Positions 1 to 8,262 of a stretch of 44,719 nucleotides of DNA are shown in pieces. How positions within the stretch are numbered: position 1 is the first letter of the stretch; each line of letters opens with the position of its first letter. A model generated the notes under the pieces. The model did not search any database. It saw only the letters and a program-made list of their open reading frames with translations, and was not told the origin of the DNA. Made by a program: the position numbers and the translations under genes. Source of the stretch: Pseudomonadota bacterium (lineage in GTDB: Bacteria; Pseudomonadota; Gammaproteobacteria; Xanthomonadales; Xanthomonadaceae); the NCBI GenBank assembly GCA_023461075.1, contig JAEWNY010000089.1, positions 1 through 44,719 of the forward strand, read 5' to 3'.

Positions 1-1
1 T

Positions 2-211
2 GTCGAAGCCGAACGTGTCGAAGCCGAACGTGTCGAAGCCGAACGTGTCGAAGCCGAACGCATCGAAGCCGAACGCATCGAAGCCGAACGCATCGAAGCC
101 GGACGCCTCGCAGCCGAACGCATCGAAGCCGAACGCGTCGAAGCCGAACGCGTCGAAGCCGAACGCGTCGAAGCCGAACGCGTCGAAGCCGAACGCATCG
201 AAGCCGAAGCT
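2..211 (+). repeat. 15-bp tandem repeat array inside chpA
   Basis: Fourteen consecutive 15-base units of the form (G/A)TCGAAGCCGAACG(C/T), in frame, encode V/I-E-A-E-R. Units 7 (IEAGR), 8 (LAAER) and 14 (IEAEA) are diverged. The array begins at the window edge and may extend upstream. Codons are nearly identical between units, which suggests recent expansion. Beyond 211 the Glu/Arg/Ala-rich composition continues without exact repeats. Confidence 0.95.
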
Positions 212-3200
212 GCCGAGTACGCGCGCCTTGAGGCCGAGTACGCGGAAGAGGCAAGGCGGAAATCGGAAGCGGACCGCATCCGGCTCGAAGATCTCGAGGC
301 CGAGCGCCTCGAGAGCGCCTATATCGATCAGCAATCGCGCGAAGCCGAAGCCGCTGCGCAGTCCCTGCGCGACGACGAGGCGCGCGACGACGAAGCGGCA
401 CGTCAGGCTGCAATCGAAGCCGATTTTTTCGCGGCCGAGCAGGCCGAGTCCGAACGGCGCATGCGTGCGGAGGCCGAAGCGGCGGAGCGCGCGGAACGCG
501 CCGCAGTGCTGCTCGCGCGCATGGAAGACGAACGCGCGCAGAGTGAGCGCCGCGCGCAGGAGAAGATTGCAGAAATCGAGGCCCGCCTCGCCAGCCGCGA
601 TGTCGACTCAACCGCTGCCGCCAGCCTGATCGTCGATGAGTTGCGCCGCGAGGCACGTGATGCCAAGTTGCGAGCCAATGAGTTCGAGACGTTGTTGCGT
701 GCCGAAGAAGATCGTCTGAAGGCGGTGCGCTCGGAGGAGGCGAACGAGCACGCAGAGCAATTGGCGGGTGTGCAGATCGAAGCCGCCCACCTGACCGCGC
801 AGAGGCTGCAGCAACAGGCAGAAGTCGCCGAGTTGCGACAGAAGGAATTCCTCGACTTCGTCGAGATGGAAGCCGAGCGACTGCGGCAGGTACAGCGGGC
901 CGCGGAAGCCGCGACGCCGCCGCCGGTCGAGGTGGACGACGAGATCGGGCCTGCGCGTGCGCTCGACATCCCGGGACTGGACGAGGATCTGCTCGACATC
1001 TTCATCGAGGAAGGCAACGACCTGCTCGACCACAGCGACGGACTGGCCGCGCGGCTGCGCGCCAACTCCGGCGATCGCGACAGCCTCATGGCGATGCAGC
1101 GTGACCTGCATACCCTCAAGGGTGGCGCGCGCATGGCCGGCGTGATGACGATGGGTGACTTGGGTCATGCACTCGAAAGCTTGCTCGAATCCGTGGCCGA
1201 GGGCCGCGTAGAGTTGGGCGAGGACGACTTTCCGCTGGTCGAAGGCGCGTTGGACCGCCTGCACGCCATGCTCGGCCGCGTGGCCAAGCGCCGCGCCATC
1301 CATCCGGCAGAGGCCCTGGTCAGTGCGCTGCTGCAGCGCGCGCGCGGCGAGCAGGTGCGTGATGTCGACGCGCAGCCCGCCCATTCGGAACCCGCGGTCG
1401 AGATGGCGGCGCTGTCCGCGCCGATCATCGGGGCCGAGGATGCGGTCGAGCCCGGTTCGCGCGGCCCGCAGGAGATGGTGCGCATCCGCGCCGACCTGCT
1501 GGACCGCCTGGTCAACTACGCCGGCGAGGTGGCGATCTACCGTTCGCGCCTGGAACAGCAGCTCGGCGCGTTCCGCGGCGCGATGTCGGAAATGGAGCAG
1601 ACCAATGCGCGACTGCGCGACCAGTTGCGCCGGCTCGACATCGAAACCGAGGCGCAGATCGTCGCCCGCTACCAACGAGAACAGGACGTCGGCGACCCGG
1701 CCTTCGACCCGCTCGAACTCGACCGCTTCTCCACCCAGCAGCAGCTGACTCGCGCGCTCAACGAATCCGCCAACGACCTCAGCAGCCTGCAGTCCTCGCT
1801 CGAGGACCTGACGCGCCAGTACGAGACGTTGCTGCAGCAGCAGTCACGCGTCAGCACCGAGTTGCAGGAAGGCCTGATGCGCACGCGCATGGTGCCGGTG
1901 GAAACGGTGCTGCCGCGCCTGCGCCGGGTGGTTCGCCAGGCCGCGACCGATGCGCGCAAGTCCGCCCAGTTCGTGCTGGAAGGGGCCCACGGCGAACTCG
2001 ATCGAAACGTGCTCGAGCGCATGCTGGGCCCGCTGGAGCATCTGCTGCGCAATTCCGTTGCCCACGGCATCGAGGCGCCGGACGCGCGCGCGCACGCCGG
2101 CAAGTCGAACACCGGCGAAGTGCGGATGAGCGTGCGCCAGGAGGGTTCGGAAGTGGTGCTGGAGGTGTCGGACGATGGCGCCGGCCTCGACCGCGAGGCG
2201 ATCCTCCGCCGCGCCGAGGAGCGCGGGATGGTGCAGGCCGATACCGTCCTGAGCGATGCACAAATCGACAACCTCATCCTCGAGACCGGATTCAGTACCT
2301 CGGCCGAGGTGAGCCAGCTGGCCGGTCGCGGGGTCGGCATGGACGTGGTGAACAACGAGGTGCGGCAGGTCGGCGGCAGCCTCGAGATCGCATCCACCCG
2401 TGGCCATGGCAGCCGGTTCACCCTGCACCTGCCGCAGACGCTGGCGGTGACCCAGGCGGTGTTCGTGCGCATCGGCGAGAACATCTTCGCGGTGCCGGTG
2501 GCGTCGGTGCGCGGCGTCTCGCGCGTGGATCGGGAGAGCTACAACGCCGATGGCCAGCCGCATCGATACGGTGGCGAGGACTACGCCATCCACGACCTCG
2601 GCGTGCTGCTGAACCAGGCGCCGGCCAAGGCCGAAGGCCAGCTGCAGATGCCGGTCCTGCTGGTGCGCGCCGGCGACCTGCGCGTGGCGGTCGGCGTCGA
2701 CCAAATCCTCGGCAACCGCGAAATCGTGGTCAAGCCGACCGGCCCGCAGATGGCCTCGATCCCCGGCATCTTCGGTGCGACGGTGATGGGTGATGGCCAG
2801 GTGCGCCTGATCCTCGACATCGCGCCGCTGGTCCGTCACCACGCCAGCACGCTCGCTTTGCAGGCGGCGACGCCCGTGCAGCCGGTGCAGCCGGTGGCGG
2901 CCAGCGTCGTTCCGGTGGTCATGGTGGTGGACGACTCGATCACCATGCGCAAGGTCACCAGTCGCGTGCTCAATCGCCAGGGCTTCGAGGTGGTGACCGC
3001 GAAGGATGGCCTGGATGCGCTGGAGCAGATGGAGGAGCGCGTCCCCGACCTCATGCTGCTCGACATCGAGATGCCGCGCATGGACGGCTACGAACTTGCG
3101 ACCGAGATGAAGCAGAGCGTGCGCCTGCGCCAGGTGCCGATCGTGATGATCACCTCGCGTACCGGCGACAAGCATCGCCAGCGCGCATTCGACATTGGGG

Positions 3201-3289
3201 TCAACCGCTACCTCGGCAAGCCCTACCAGGAAGCCGACCTGCTGCGCAACGTGAACGAGCTGCTGGGACTGCATCGTGAGCAGGGTTGA
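2..3289 (+). CDS. chpA: ChpA/PilL-type hybrid chemosensory histidine kinase (5' partial)
   Basis: The reading frame is open from base 2, so the gene starts upstream of the window; the first in-frame ATG (461) is internal. Visible order: a Glu/Ala/Arg-rich helical region (2 to about 930) opening with EAER pentapeptide repeats; an Hpt domain with phosphoacceptor His in LHTLKGGARMAG (codon 1109-1111); a dimerisation and HATPase block (about 1475-2430) with HLLRNSVAHGIE, DDGAGLD and GRGVGMDVV; a CheW-like domain (about 2450-2860); and a receiver domain (about 2915-3270) with VVDDS, phosphoacceptor Asp at 3062-3064 (LLDIEMP) and Lys in GKPY. This is the CheA-like kinase of type IV pilus (twitching) chemosensory systems, a cytoplasmic protein expected to phosphorylate PilG/PilH-type regulators. 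ARMAG after the Hpt His is typical of ChpA. Only one Hpt is visible; others may lie upstream. The stop overlaps the next gene by 14 bases. Confidence 0.9.
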   Translation, partial: VEAERVEAERVEAERVEAERIEAERIEAERIEAGRLAAERIEAERVEAERVEAERVEAERVEAERIEAEAAEYARLEAEYAEEARRKSEADRIRLEDLEAERLESAYIDQQSREAEAAAQSLRDDEARDDEAARQAAIEADFFAAEQAESERRMRAEAEAAERAERAAVLLARMEDERAQSERRAQEKIAEIEARLASRDVDSTAAASLIVDELRREARDAKLRANEFETLLRAEEDRLKAVRSEEANEHAEQLAGVQIEAAHLTAQRLQQQAEVAELRQKEFLDFVEMEAERLRQVQRAAEAATPPPVEVDDEIGPARALDIPGLDEDLLDIFIEEGNDLLDHSDGLAARLRANSGDRDSLMAMQRDLHTLKGGARMAGVMTMGDLGHALESLLESVAEGRVELGEDDFPLVEGALDRLHAMLGRVAKRRAIHPAEALVSALLQRARGEQVRDVDAQPAHSEPAVEMAALSAPIIGAEDAVEPGSRGPQEMVRIRADLLDRLVNYAGEVAIYRSRLEQQLGAFRGAMSEMEQTNARLRDQLRRLDIETEAQIVARYQREQDVGDPAFDPLELDRFSTQQQLTRALNESANDLSSLQSSLEDLTRQYETLLQQQSRVSTELQEGLMRTRMVPVETVLPRLRRVVRQAATDARKSAQFVLEGAHGELDRNVLERMLGPLEHLLRNSVAHGIEAPDARAHAGKSNTGEVRMSVRQEGSEVVLEVSDDGAGLDREAILRRAEERGMVQADTVLSDAQIDNLILETGFSTSAEVSQLAGRGVGMDVVNNEVRQVGGSLEIASTRGHGSRFTLHLPQTLAVTQAVFVRIGENIFAVPVASVRGVSRVDRESYNADGQPHRYGGEDYAIHDLGVLLNQAPAKAEGQLQMPVLLVRAGDLRVAVGVDQILGNREIVVKPTGPQMASIPGIFGATVMGDGQVRLILDIAPLVRHHASTLALQAATPVQPVQPVAASVVPVVMVVDDSITMRKVTSRVLNRQGFEVVTAKDGLDALEQMEERVPDLMLLDIEMPRMDGYELATEMKQSVRLRQVPIVMITSRTGDKHRQRAFDIGVNRYLGKPYQEADLLRNVNELLGLHREQG

Positions 3290-5048
3290 TTCACGCACCG
3301 TCCTGCTGGCTCGTCCGGGCGAGGCCCGCGACCGCCTGCGCGCGGCGCTCGAGCAATCCGGGGTTGAACTGGTGCTGCAGGCCGATCCACTGGAAGCAGG
3401 CGTGGACGATGTGGCTGCGGCGGATGCGCGCAACCTGGTGATCGCGGTGGATGCCGAAGTCGAGGATGCGCTCGACCGTTTCGATGCACTGCTGGCCGAT
3501 GACCGCTACCGCATCCTGTTCGAGGAAACGGCGGTGGTGAACGCGCGCGATGGCTGGGATGTCGCGCGCTGGTCGCGCCACCTCGCCGCCAAGCTGCTCG
3601 GCCACGGCGACGTGCTGCCGGAGGGCCATGAGCCCGATGGCGTGGATGATGCGGACCTCGGGTCGATGCCGGTCGCTTCGCAGGCCGACGCGCCGACAGC
3701 CGAAACGGAGGCCGACGAAGGCGCGGCCGATGAGGGGGCGGGCGATTCATCCATTGCCGGTGACGGCCTCGCCGCGGGCGACACGACCGCCGATCCGCAC
3801 AACGACACCGAGCCGGCGGAGCAGATCGAAACCGCGCAGCCGCCTGATGCATCGGCCATCACCGCGCAGCTGGCAGTCGAGTACGTGGAATTCGAGTACG
3901 ACGATGATGCGGCGACCTTCGGTGCCGCGCTGCCGGAGGCGGCAGCCGTGGCCAGCAGCAGTGATGTTTCCGCCGGGACGCCTGCGGATGCGGATACGGA
4001 TGGCGACTGGATGCGTTTCCAGGATTTCGAGGCGACCAACGACCTGCCCGCGGCCAACGCCCCCAAGTCGGTCGAGTCCGAATACCGCGCCGCCTTCGCG
4101 CCGATGGAAGCGGCAGAACTGCCGCATGACCAGGTATACGAGCGCATCGGCGAGGAATTCGAGCGGTTCGGCAGCGACGCAGCTGTGCCCGCCGACCGCT
4201 GGCAGGACTATGACCGCCCGGTTGCCGAGGCGCAGCCCGTGCCGGCGAAGGGAACCGACGAGCCTGCGGAGCCCGTGCAGGCCCCGATGGCACCTTCGGA
4301 ATGGGACCTGTCCGATGAGCCCCTTTCGCAGGCCTCGCAACCTGCGGCGTCTGATGCTCAGGATGATCGTTTGACCGCACTTGAGTCGCGCATCTCGTCG
4401 CTGTCCCTGGTCGATCACGGGGACGATGCGGCATCCATGCCCCAAGCGCCGTCCGCCGAGGAAGCCTTGGCGAACGACACGCCCGGCCAGGCAGCCCAGC
4501 GCGTGGAAGGTGCCGTGCTGCTGCTCGGCGGCATCGGCGGACCCGACTCGCTGCGCCAGGTGTTGCAGAATCTGTCACCGACTATCGGCGTGCCCGTCCT
4601 CGTCCAGCAGTGGCTGGATGGGGGCCATTACGACCGGCTGGTCCGCCAGATGGATCGTGCCAGCCAGATGCCGGTGCAGTTGGCCGAAGCCGGCAAGCCA
4701 ATGGCGCCGGGGCATGCGTATATCGTGCCGGTGTCGGTCGGGGTCGAGCGTGATCCGCAGGGCGCCATGCGATTCGTCGATGCACCTGCTCGCGGTTTCG
4801 CCGACGTGCTGTCCGCGCTGCCGGCCGCAGCCAGCGGCGTGGTGCTGCTCTCGGGCACAAGCGAGGACTTCGTCGAACCCGTGTTGCGGTTCCAGCAAGC
4901 CGGCGGCCGGGTCTTCGCCCAGACCGAGGAAGGCTGCTACGACCACGCCGTCCCGGCCCTGTTGATTTCAAGGGGTGCCGAAGCGCAGCTGCCCACGGGC
5001 ATCGCCACCCAGATCGCTGCACGTTGGCAGCAGCAGGCACAAGCATGA
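3276..5048 (+). CDS. chpB: ChpB-like protein: degenerate receiver plus CheB-related domain
   Basis: 590 residues, ATG start overlapping chpA by 14 bases. Residues 1-115 resemble the degenerate N-terminal receiver of ChpB (VLLARPGEARDRLRAAL, later YRILFEETAVV); I see no clear phosphoacceptor Asp. Residues 115-410 are an Ala/Asp/Glu/Pro-rich linker, probably disordered. Residues 412-590 match the CheB methylesterase fold in outline (GGIGGPDSLRQVL, VPVLVQQW, GVVLLSGTSEDF, GGRVFAQTEE). CheB uses a Ser-His-Asp triad. By motif alignment the Ser of GASTGG is Gly419 and the His of VQH is Gln445, while the Asp may remain (Asp531), so methylesterase activity is doubtful. Position between chpA and a CheW gene supports a role in pilus chemosensing, perhaps as an adaptor. 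The alignment was made by eye. Confidence 0.8.
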   Translation: MSRVDSRTVLLARPGEARDRLRAALEQSGVELVLQADPLEAGVDDVAAADARNLVIAVDAEVEDALDRFDALLADDRYRILFEETAVVNARDGWDVARWSRHLAAKLLGHGDVLPEGHEPDGVDDADLGSMPVASQADAPTAETEADEGAADEGAGDSSIAGDGLAAGDTTADPHNDTEPAEQIETAQPPDASAITAQLAVEYVEFEYDDDAATFGAALPEAAAVASSSDVSAGTPADADTDGDWMRFQDFEATNDLPAANAPKSVESEYRAAFAPMEAAELPHDQVYERIGEEFERFGSDAAVPADRWQDYDRPVAEAQPVPAKGTDEPAEPVQAPMAPSEWDLSDEPLSQASQPAASDAQDDRLTALESRISSLSLVDHGDDAASMPQAPSAEEALANDTPGQAAQRVEGAVLLLGGIGGPDSLRQVLQNLSPTIGVPVLVQQWLDGGHYDRLVRQMDRASQMPVQLAEAGKPMAPGHAYIVPVSVGVERDPQGAMRFVDAPARGFADVLSALPAAASGVVLLSGTSEDFVEPVLRFQQAGGRVFAQTEEGCYDHAVPALLISRGAEAQLPTGIATQIAARWQQQAQA

Positions 5049-5509
5049 GTGAAACCCCCTCCGACCTGCGCGGCGTGCTGATCCAGGTGACCGGCGGCCG
5101 CCTGTTGCTGCCGAACGCTTGCATCGCCGAAATCCTTTCCGTCGCCGATCCGGAGCCGATCGACGGTGCGCCGGATTGGCTGCTGGGCCGGATCCGCTGG
5201 CGTGGCTGGCAGGTGCCGCTGGTCGCCTATTCGACGCTCGCCGGACTGGGCGCCCATGACCCGGCGTTGCGCGGCCAGCGCGTGCTGGTGCTGAAGACAT
5301 TGAATGGCGATCCGCGCATGCCGTATTTCGCGCTGCTGACCGAAGGCTTCCCGCGCCTGGTCACCATCAGCCCGACCCAACTCGATGAACGCGCCGACGC
5401 CGCGCTCGATGACGTGGTGGCCGCCGCGGTGCGTTTCCAGGACGAGGATGCGCTGGTGCCCGATCTGGATGCCGTCGAGCGCAGGCTGCAGACCGCCATC
5501 GCGGCCTGA
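5045..5509 (+). CDS. CheW-like coupling protein of the Pil-Chp cluster (ChpC-like)
   Basis: 154 residues, one CheW domain: GVLIQVTGGRLLLPNACIAEIL, then IRWRGWQVPLVAYSTLAG in the hydrophobic beta pattern of CheW, and a C-terminal helical end. CheW proteins link chemoreceptors to the CheA-type kinase at the membrane array. The ATG at 5045 overlaps the chpB stop (ATGA), which fixes the start better than an upstream in-frame TTG at 5024. In Pseudomonas the last gene of the cluster is chpC, and this gene occupies the same place; the name is inferred from position. The gene ends 4 bases before the convergent rsmE. Confidence 0.85.
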   Translation: MSETPSDLRGVLIQVTGGRLLLPNACIAEILSVADPEPIDGAPDWLLGRIRWRGWQVPLVAYSTLAGLGAHDPALRGQRVLVLKTLNGDPRMPYFALLTEGFPRLVTISPTQLDERADAALDDVVAAAVRFQDEDALVPDLDAVERRLQTAIAA

Positions 5510-5513
5510 CGAC

Positions 5514-6248
5514 TCAGCGCAGGTCGCCCAGCCGCATTTGCAGGGCGGCGATGGCCGCCAATCCGGCCGTTTCCGTGCGCAGGATACGGGGGCCGAGACG
5601 CAGCCCCGAGAAGCCCGCATCGGCCAGCGATTGCAAATCGCGCGGCGACCAGCCCCCTTCCGGTCCGATGGCCAGCGCCAGCGCCGCCATCGCAGGCTCT
5701 ACCGCATCGATGCCCGTATCCGCCAATGGAGAAAGCAGGTGGCGCGACTGCGGCAGACCGTCTATCGCTGCCGCATCCGTCAGCGACATCGGTGGCGAAA
5801 CCTGCGGGATGCGCGCACGCCCGCATTGCTCGCAGGCGGCGGCCACCACGCCGCGCCAGTGCGCCAGGCGCTTTTCGGCGCGCGCGCCATCGAGTTTCAC
5901 TTCGCTGCGCTCGCTCTGCACCGGCACGATGGCATTGACGCCCAGCTCGGTCGCTTTCTGCAGGATCAGGTCCATCTTCTCGCCACGGGCAATGCCCTGC
6001 AGCAGGGTGATGGCGAGCGGCGATTCGTTGTGCAAGCGCGTCGATGTAACCACTTCGGCCTCGATGCTGCGCTTGCCGATGGCACGGATGCGCGCGGTGT
6101 AGTCGTGGCCATCGCCGTTGAACAGCACGCACTCGTCACCCTCGCGAAGGCGCAGCACGCGGACCAGGTGGCCGCCTGAATGTTCGGGCAGCTGGACCAC
6201 CAGGCCCGGGCCCAACGGCGCATCGATGTAGGCCCGGTTCACGCGCAT
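5514..6248 (-). CDS. rsmE: 16S rRNA (uracil1498-N3)-methyltransferase RsmE
   Basis: 244 residues, normal for RsmE. It methylates U1498 of 16S rRNA with S-adenosylmethionine. The N-terminal PUA-like part has HLVRVLRLREGDE. The SPOUT methyltransferase core has QGIARGEKMDLILQKATELGV, then GPEGGWS and LGPRILRTETA, which form the trefoil-knot cofactor site. The ATG at 6248 lies inside the end of bioA (10-base overlap), so the two are probably translated from one message. A cytoplasmic housekeeping protein. Confidence 0.96.
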   Translation of the reverse strand: MRVNRAYIDAPLGPGLVVQLPEHSGGHLVRVLRLREGDECVLFNGDGHDYTARIRAIGKRSIEAEVVTSTRLHNESPLAITLLQGIARGEKMDLILQKATELGVNAIVPVQSERSEVKLDGARAEKRLAHWRGVVAAACEQCGRARIPQVSPPMSLTDAAAIDGLPQSRHLLSPLADTGIDAVEPAMAALALAIGPEGGWSPRDLQSLADAGFSGLRLGPRILRTETAGLAAIAALQMRLGDLR

Positions 6249-7639
6249 GCAGTGGCTTCCTTGATGGTGTCTGCGGTGACCGCAGCGAGGCGGTCAAGTG
6301 CAGCATCGTCGATGCAGTAGGGCGGCATCCAGTACAGCACGTCACCGAGTGGCCGCAGGATGACGCCGCGCTCAAGCGCCGCGCGGTAGGCGCGCAATCC
6401 GATGCGCAGGGATGGATCGAAGGGCTTCGCCTTGTCGCCTTCACGGGTCAACTCGAAGGCGCAGACCGTGCCGAGTTGGCGCGCATCGGCCACATGCGGC
6501 AGCTGGGCGATCGATGCCGCGTGTTCGCCCATCCGCGAGGACAGGCGGCGATTGCGCTTCGACACGTCGTCACTATCGAAGATGTCGAGCGAGGCCAGCG
6601 CCGCCGCGCAGGCCAGTGGATTGCCGGTGTAGCTGTGCGAATGCAGGAACGCGCGCTCACGCGAATCATCGAGGAAGCCGTCGTAGAGCGATTGCGTGGC
6701 CAGCACCGCAGCCAGAGGCAGGAAGCCGCCGGTGAGCCCCTTCGATACGCACATCAGGTCGGGCTGGATGCCAGCCCGCTCGCAGGCGAACAGCGTGCCG
6801 GTGCGGCCGAAGCCGGTGGCGATCTCGTCGGCGATGAGGAATGCGCCATGCGCATCGCACAGTTCGCGCATGCGCCGCAGGTACGCCGGGTGGTGCATGC
6901 GCATCCCGCCTGCGCATTGCAGCAGCGGCTCCACGATCACCGCGCAGATCTCGCCTGGATGGCGATCGAACAGCGTCGCCAGCGCATCGGCCGCGCGCAG
7001 CGCGCAGGCCTCGGCATCCTCGCCGGGACGCGCCACGTAGGCGTCGGGCGTCGGTGCGAACAGGCATTCGGACAACAACGGCGCGTAGGTGCGCCGATAC
7101 AGAGGGATGTCGCCCACCGACAACGCGCCCAGAGTCTCGCCGTGGTAGCCGTTCTCCAGCGCGATGAAACGCGTGCGACGCGGCTCGCCGGCGTTGTGGA
7201 ACCAATGGAAGGCCATCTTCAGCGCGACTTCGATGCCGGCCGAACCATTGTCGGCATAGAACACCTTGGCCAAGGGCACGCGTCCGGCCTCGCGCGGGGC
7301 AATCGCCAGCAGGCGCTCGGCCAGTTCGATCGCCGGCGCGTGCGAGAAACCGGCCAGCATCACCTGCTCGAGTTTTCGCGCCTGTTGGGCGATGGCATCG
7401 GCGATGCGCGGCTCGCCGTGACCATGGATATTGGTCCACCAGCTCGATACCGCATCCAGGTAGCGCCGGCCATCCATGCCGATGAGCCACGCGCCTTCGC
7501 CGCGCGCGATCGGCACCAGCGGCAGGATGTCCGGGTGCTCGCGCATCTGCGTGCACGGGTGCCAGAGTACGGCCAGGTCTCGGGCCTGCCAACGCGCGGC
7601 CTCGGCTAAACTGGTGGATGAATGAGCATCGTCCTGCAT
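6239..7639 (-). CDS. bioA: Adenosylmethionine-8-amino-7-oxononanoate aminotransferase BioA
   Basis: 466 residues from the ATG at 7639. This fold-type I PLP enzyme makes 7,8-diaminopelargonate in biotin synthesis, using S-adenosylmethionine as amino donor. Landmarks: LWHPCTQM near the N-terminus, NGSAGIEVALKMA, GYHGETLGALSVGD, IADEIATGFGRTG and the PLP-lysine segment VSKGLTGGFLPL. The start is uncertain: in-frame ATGs also occur at 7648 and 7660 and the frame stays open to 7708. I chose 7639 because homology begins just after it (RWQARDLAVLWHP) and a GATAAT hexamer sits 7 bases upstream, which would give a leaderless message. No clear Shine-Dalgarno sequence precedes it. It overlaps rsmE downstream and diverges from nudE. 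Confidence 0.95.
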   Translation of the reverse strand: MQDDAHSSTSLAEAARWQARDLAVLWHPCTQMREHPDILPLVPIARGEGAWLIGMDGRRYLDAVSSWWTNIHGHGEPRIADAIAQQARKLEQVMLAGFSHAPAIELAERLLAIAPREAGRVPLAKVFYADNGSAGIEVALKMAFHWFHNAGEPRRTRFIALENGYHGETLGALSVGDIPLYRRTYAPLLSECLFAPTPDAYVARPGEDAEACALRAADALATLFDRHPGEICAVIVEPLLQCAGGMRMHHPAYLRRMRELCDAHGAFLIADEIATGFGRTGTLFACERAGIQPDLMCVSKGLTGGFLPLAAVLATQSLYDGFLDDSRERAFLHSHSYTGNPLACAAALASLDIFDSDDVSKRNRRLSSRMGEHAASIAQLPHVADARQLGTVCAFELTREGDKAKPFDPSLRIGLRAYRAALERGVILRPLGDVLYWMPPYCIDDAALDRLAAVTADTIKEATACA

Positions 7640-7652
7640 CGAACGCATTATC
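7607..7652. promoter_or_regulatory. Possible overlapping divergent -10 elements of bioA and nudE
   Basis: On the - strand GATAAT (7652-7647) lies 7 bases before the bioA ATG at 7639. On the + strand TAAACT (7607-7612) lies 5 bases before an in-frame ATG (7618) and 98 bases before the preferred nudE start (7711). If both are used, the two transcripts would overlap by about 20 bases at their 5' ends. No convincing -35 hexamer accompanies either, so this is a pattern-based suggestion. Confidence 0.35.
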
Positions 7653-7710
7653 GCTCGCATTGCTGCCTGCATTGCCGCCCGAGCCGCCGCCGTGTGCGTG
7701 GAGCGCACCG

Positions 7711-8262
7711 ATGAACCGCACCCCGCCGATCGTCCACGACATCCAGCGCCGCGACGAGGGCGGTGGCCGCGTCGTCGAGGAACTGGATCTCGAGTTCTCC
7801 AACGGCGAGCGTCGTCGTTATCGCCGGCTGTTGGCGCAGGGGCCGGGCGCGGTGATCGTGGTGGCGATGCCCGATCCGGAGCATGTGTTGCTGGTGCGCG
7901 AATACGCAGCCGGGTTCGAGCGCTACGAACTGGGGCCGGTGAAGGGCGCGATCGATCCCGGCGAGTCGGTCGAGGTCGCCGCCAACCGCGAGTTGATGGA
8001 GGAAGCCGGCTTCGGTGCGCGCGAGGTCACCGTCCTGCGCACGCTGGCGATGTCGCCCTCGTACATGACCCATGAGGCGCACGTGGTGTTGGCGCGCGAT
8101 CTCTACGAGCGAAGCCTGCCCGGTGACGAGCCTGAGCCGATGGACGTCATCGCCTGGCCACTCGACAAGCTGGGCGAACTGGTCGCGCGCGATGACGTGT
8201 CGGATGGCCGCGCCATCGCCGCGCTGTTCATCGCCCGCGAATGGCTGGCCGAAGAGGCATGA
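7711..8262 (+). CDS. nudE: ADP compounds hydrolase NudE (Nudix)
   Basis: 183 residues. The complete Nudix box is present: G-AIDPG-E-SVEVAAN-RELMEEAGF. The following SPSYMTHEAHVVLARDLYERSL and GDEPEPMDVIAWPL closely resemble E. coli NudE, which hydrolyses ADP-ribose, NADH and Ap3A. The ATG at 7711 has GGAG 7 bases upstream (7700-7703) and is where homology begins. An in-frame ATG at 7618 would add 31 low-complexity residues and is less likely. The stop overlaps cysQ (ATGA). Cytoplasmic turnover of nucleotide-diphosphate metabolites. Confidence 0.93.
   Translation: MNRTPPIVHDIQRRDEGGGRVVEELDLEFSNGERRRYRRLLAQGPGAVIVVAMPDPEHVLLVREYAAGFERYELGPVKGAIDPGESVEVAANRELMEEAGFGAREVTVLRTLAMSPSYMTHEAHVVLARDLYERSLPGDEPEPMDVIAWPLDKLGELVARDDVSDGRAIAALFIAREWLAEEA

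Noticed and set aside
2..211. CRISPR-like array at the window start
   Set aside because: Repeats are head-to-tail without spacers, 15 bases long and in frame with the chpA coding sequence.
15..629. Alternative open frame reading SKPNA repeats
   Set aside because: It is the second frame through the same repeat array; the (V/I)EAER frame continues without stop into conserved kinase domains.
1844..3433. 529-codon - strand frame opposite chpA
   Set aside because: Low-complexity His/Arg/Ala-rich product, antisense to conserved HATPase, CheW and receiver domains.
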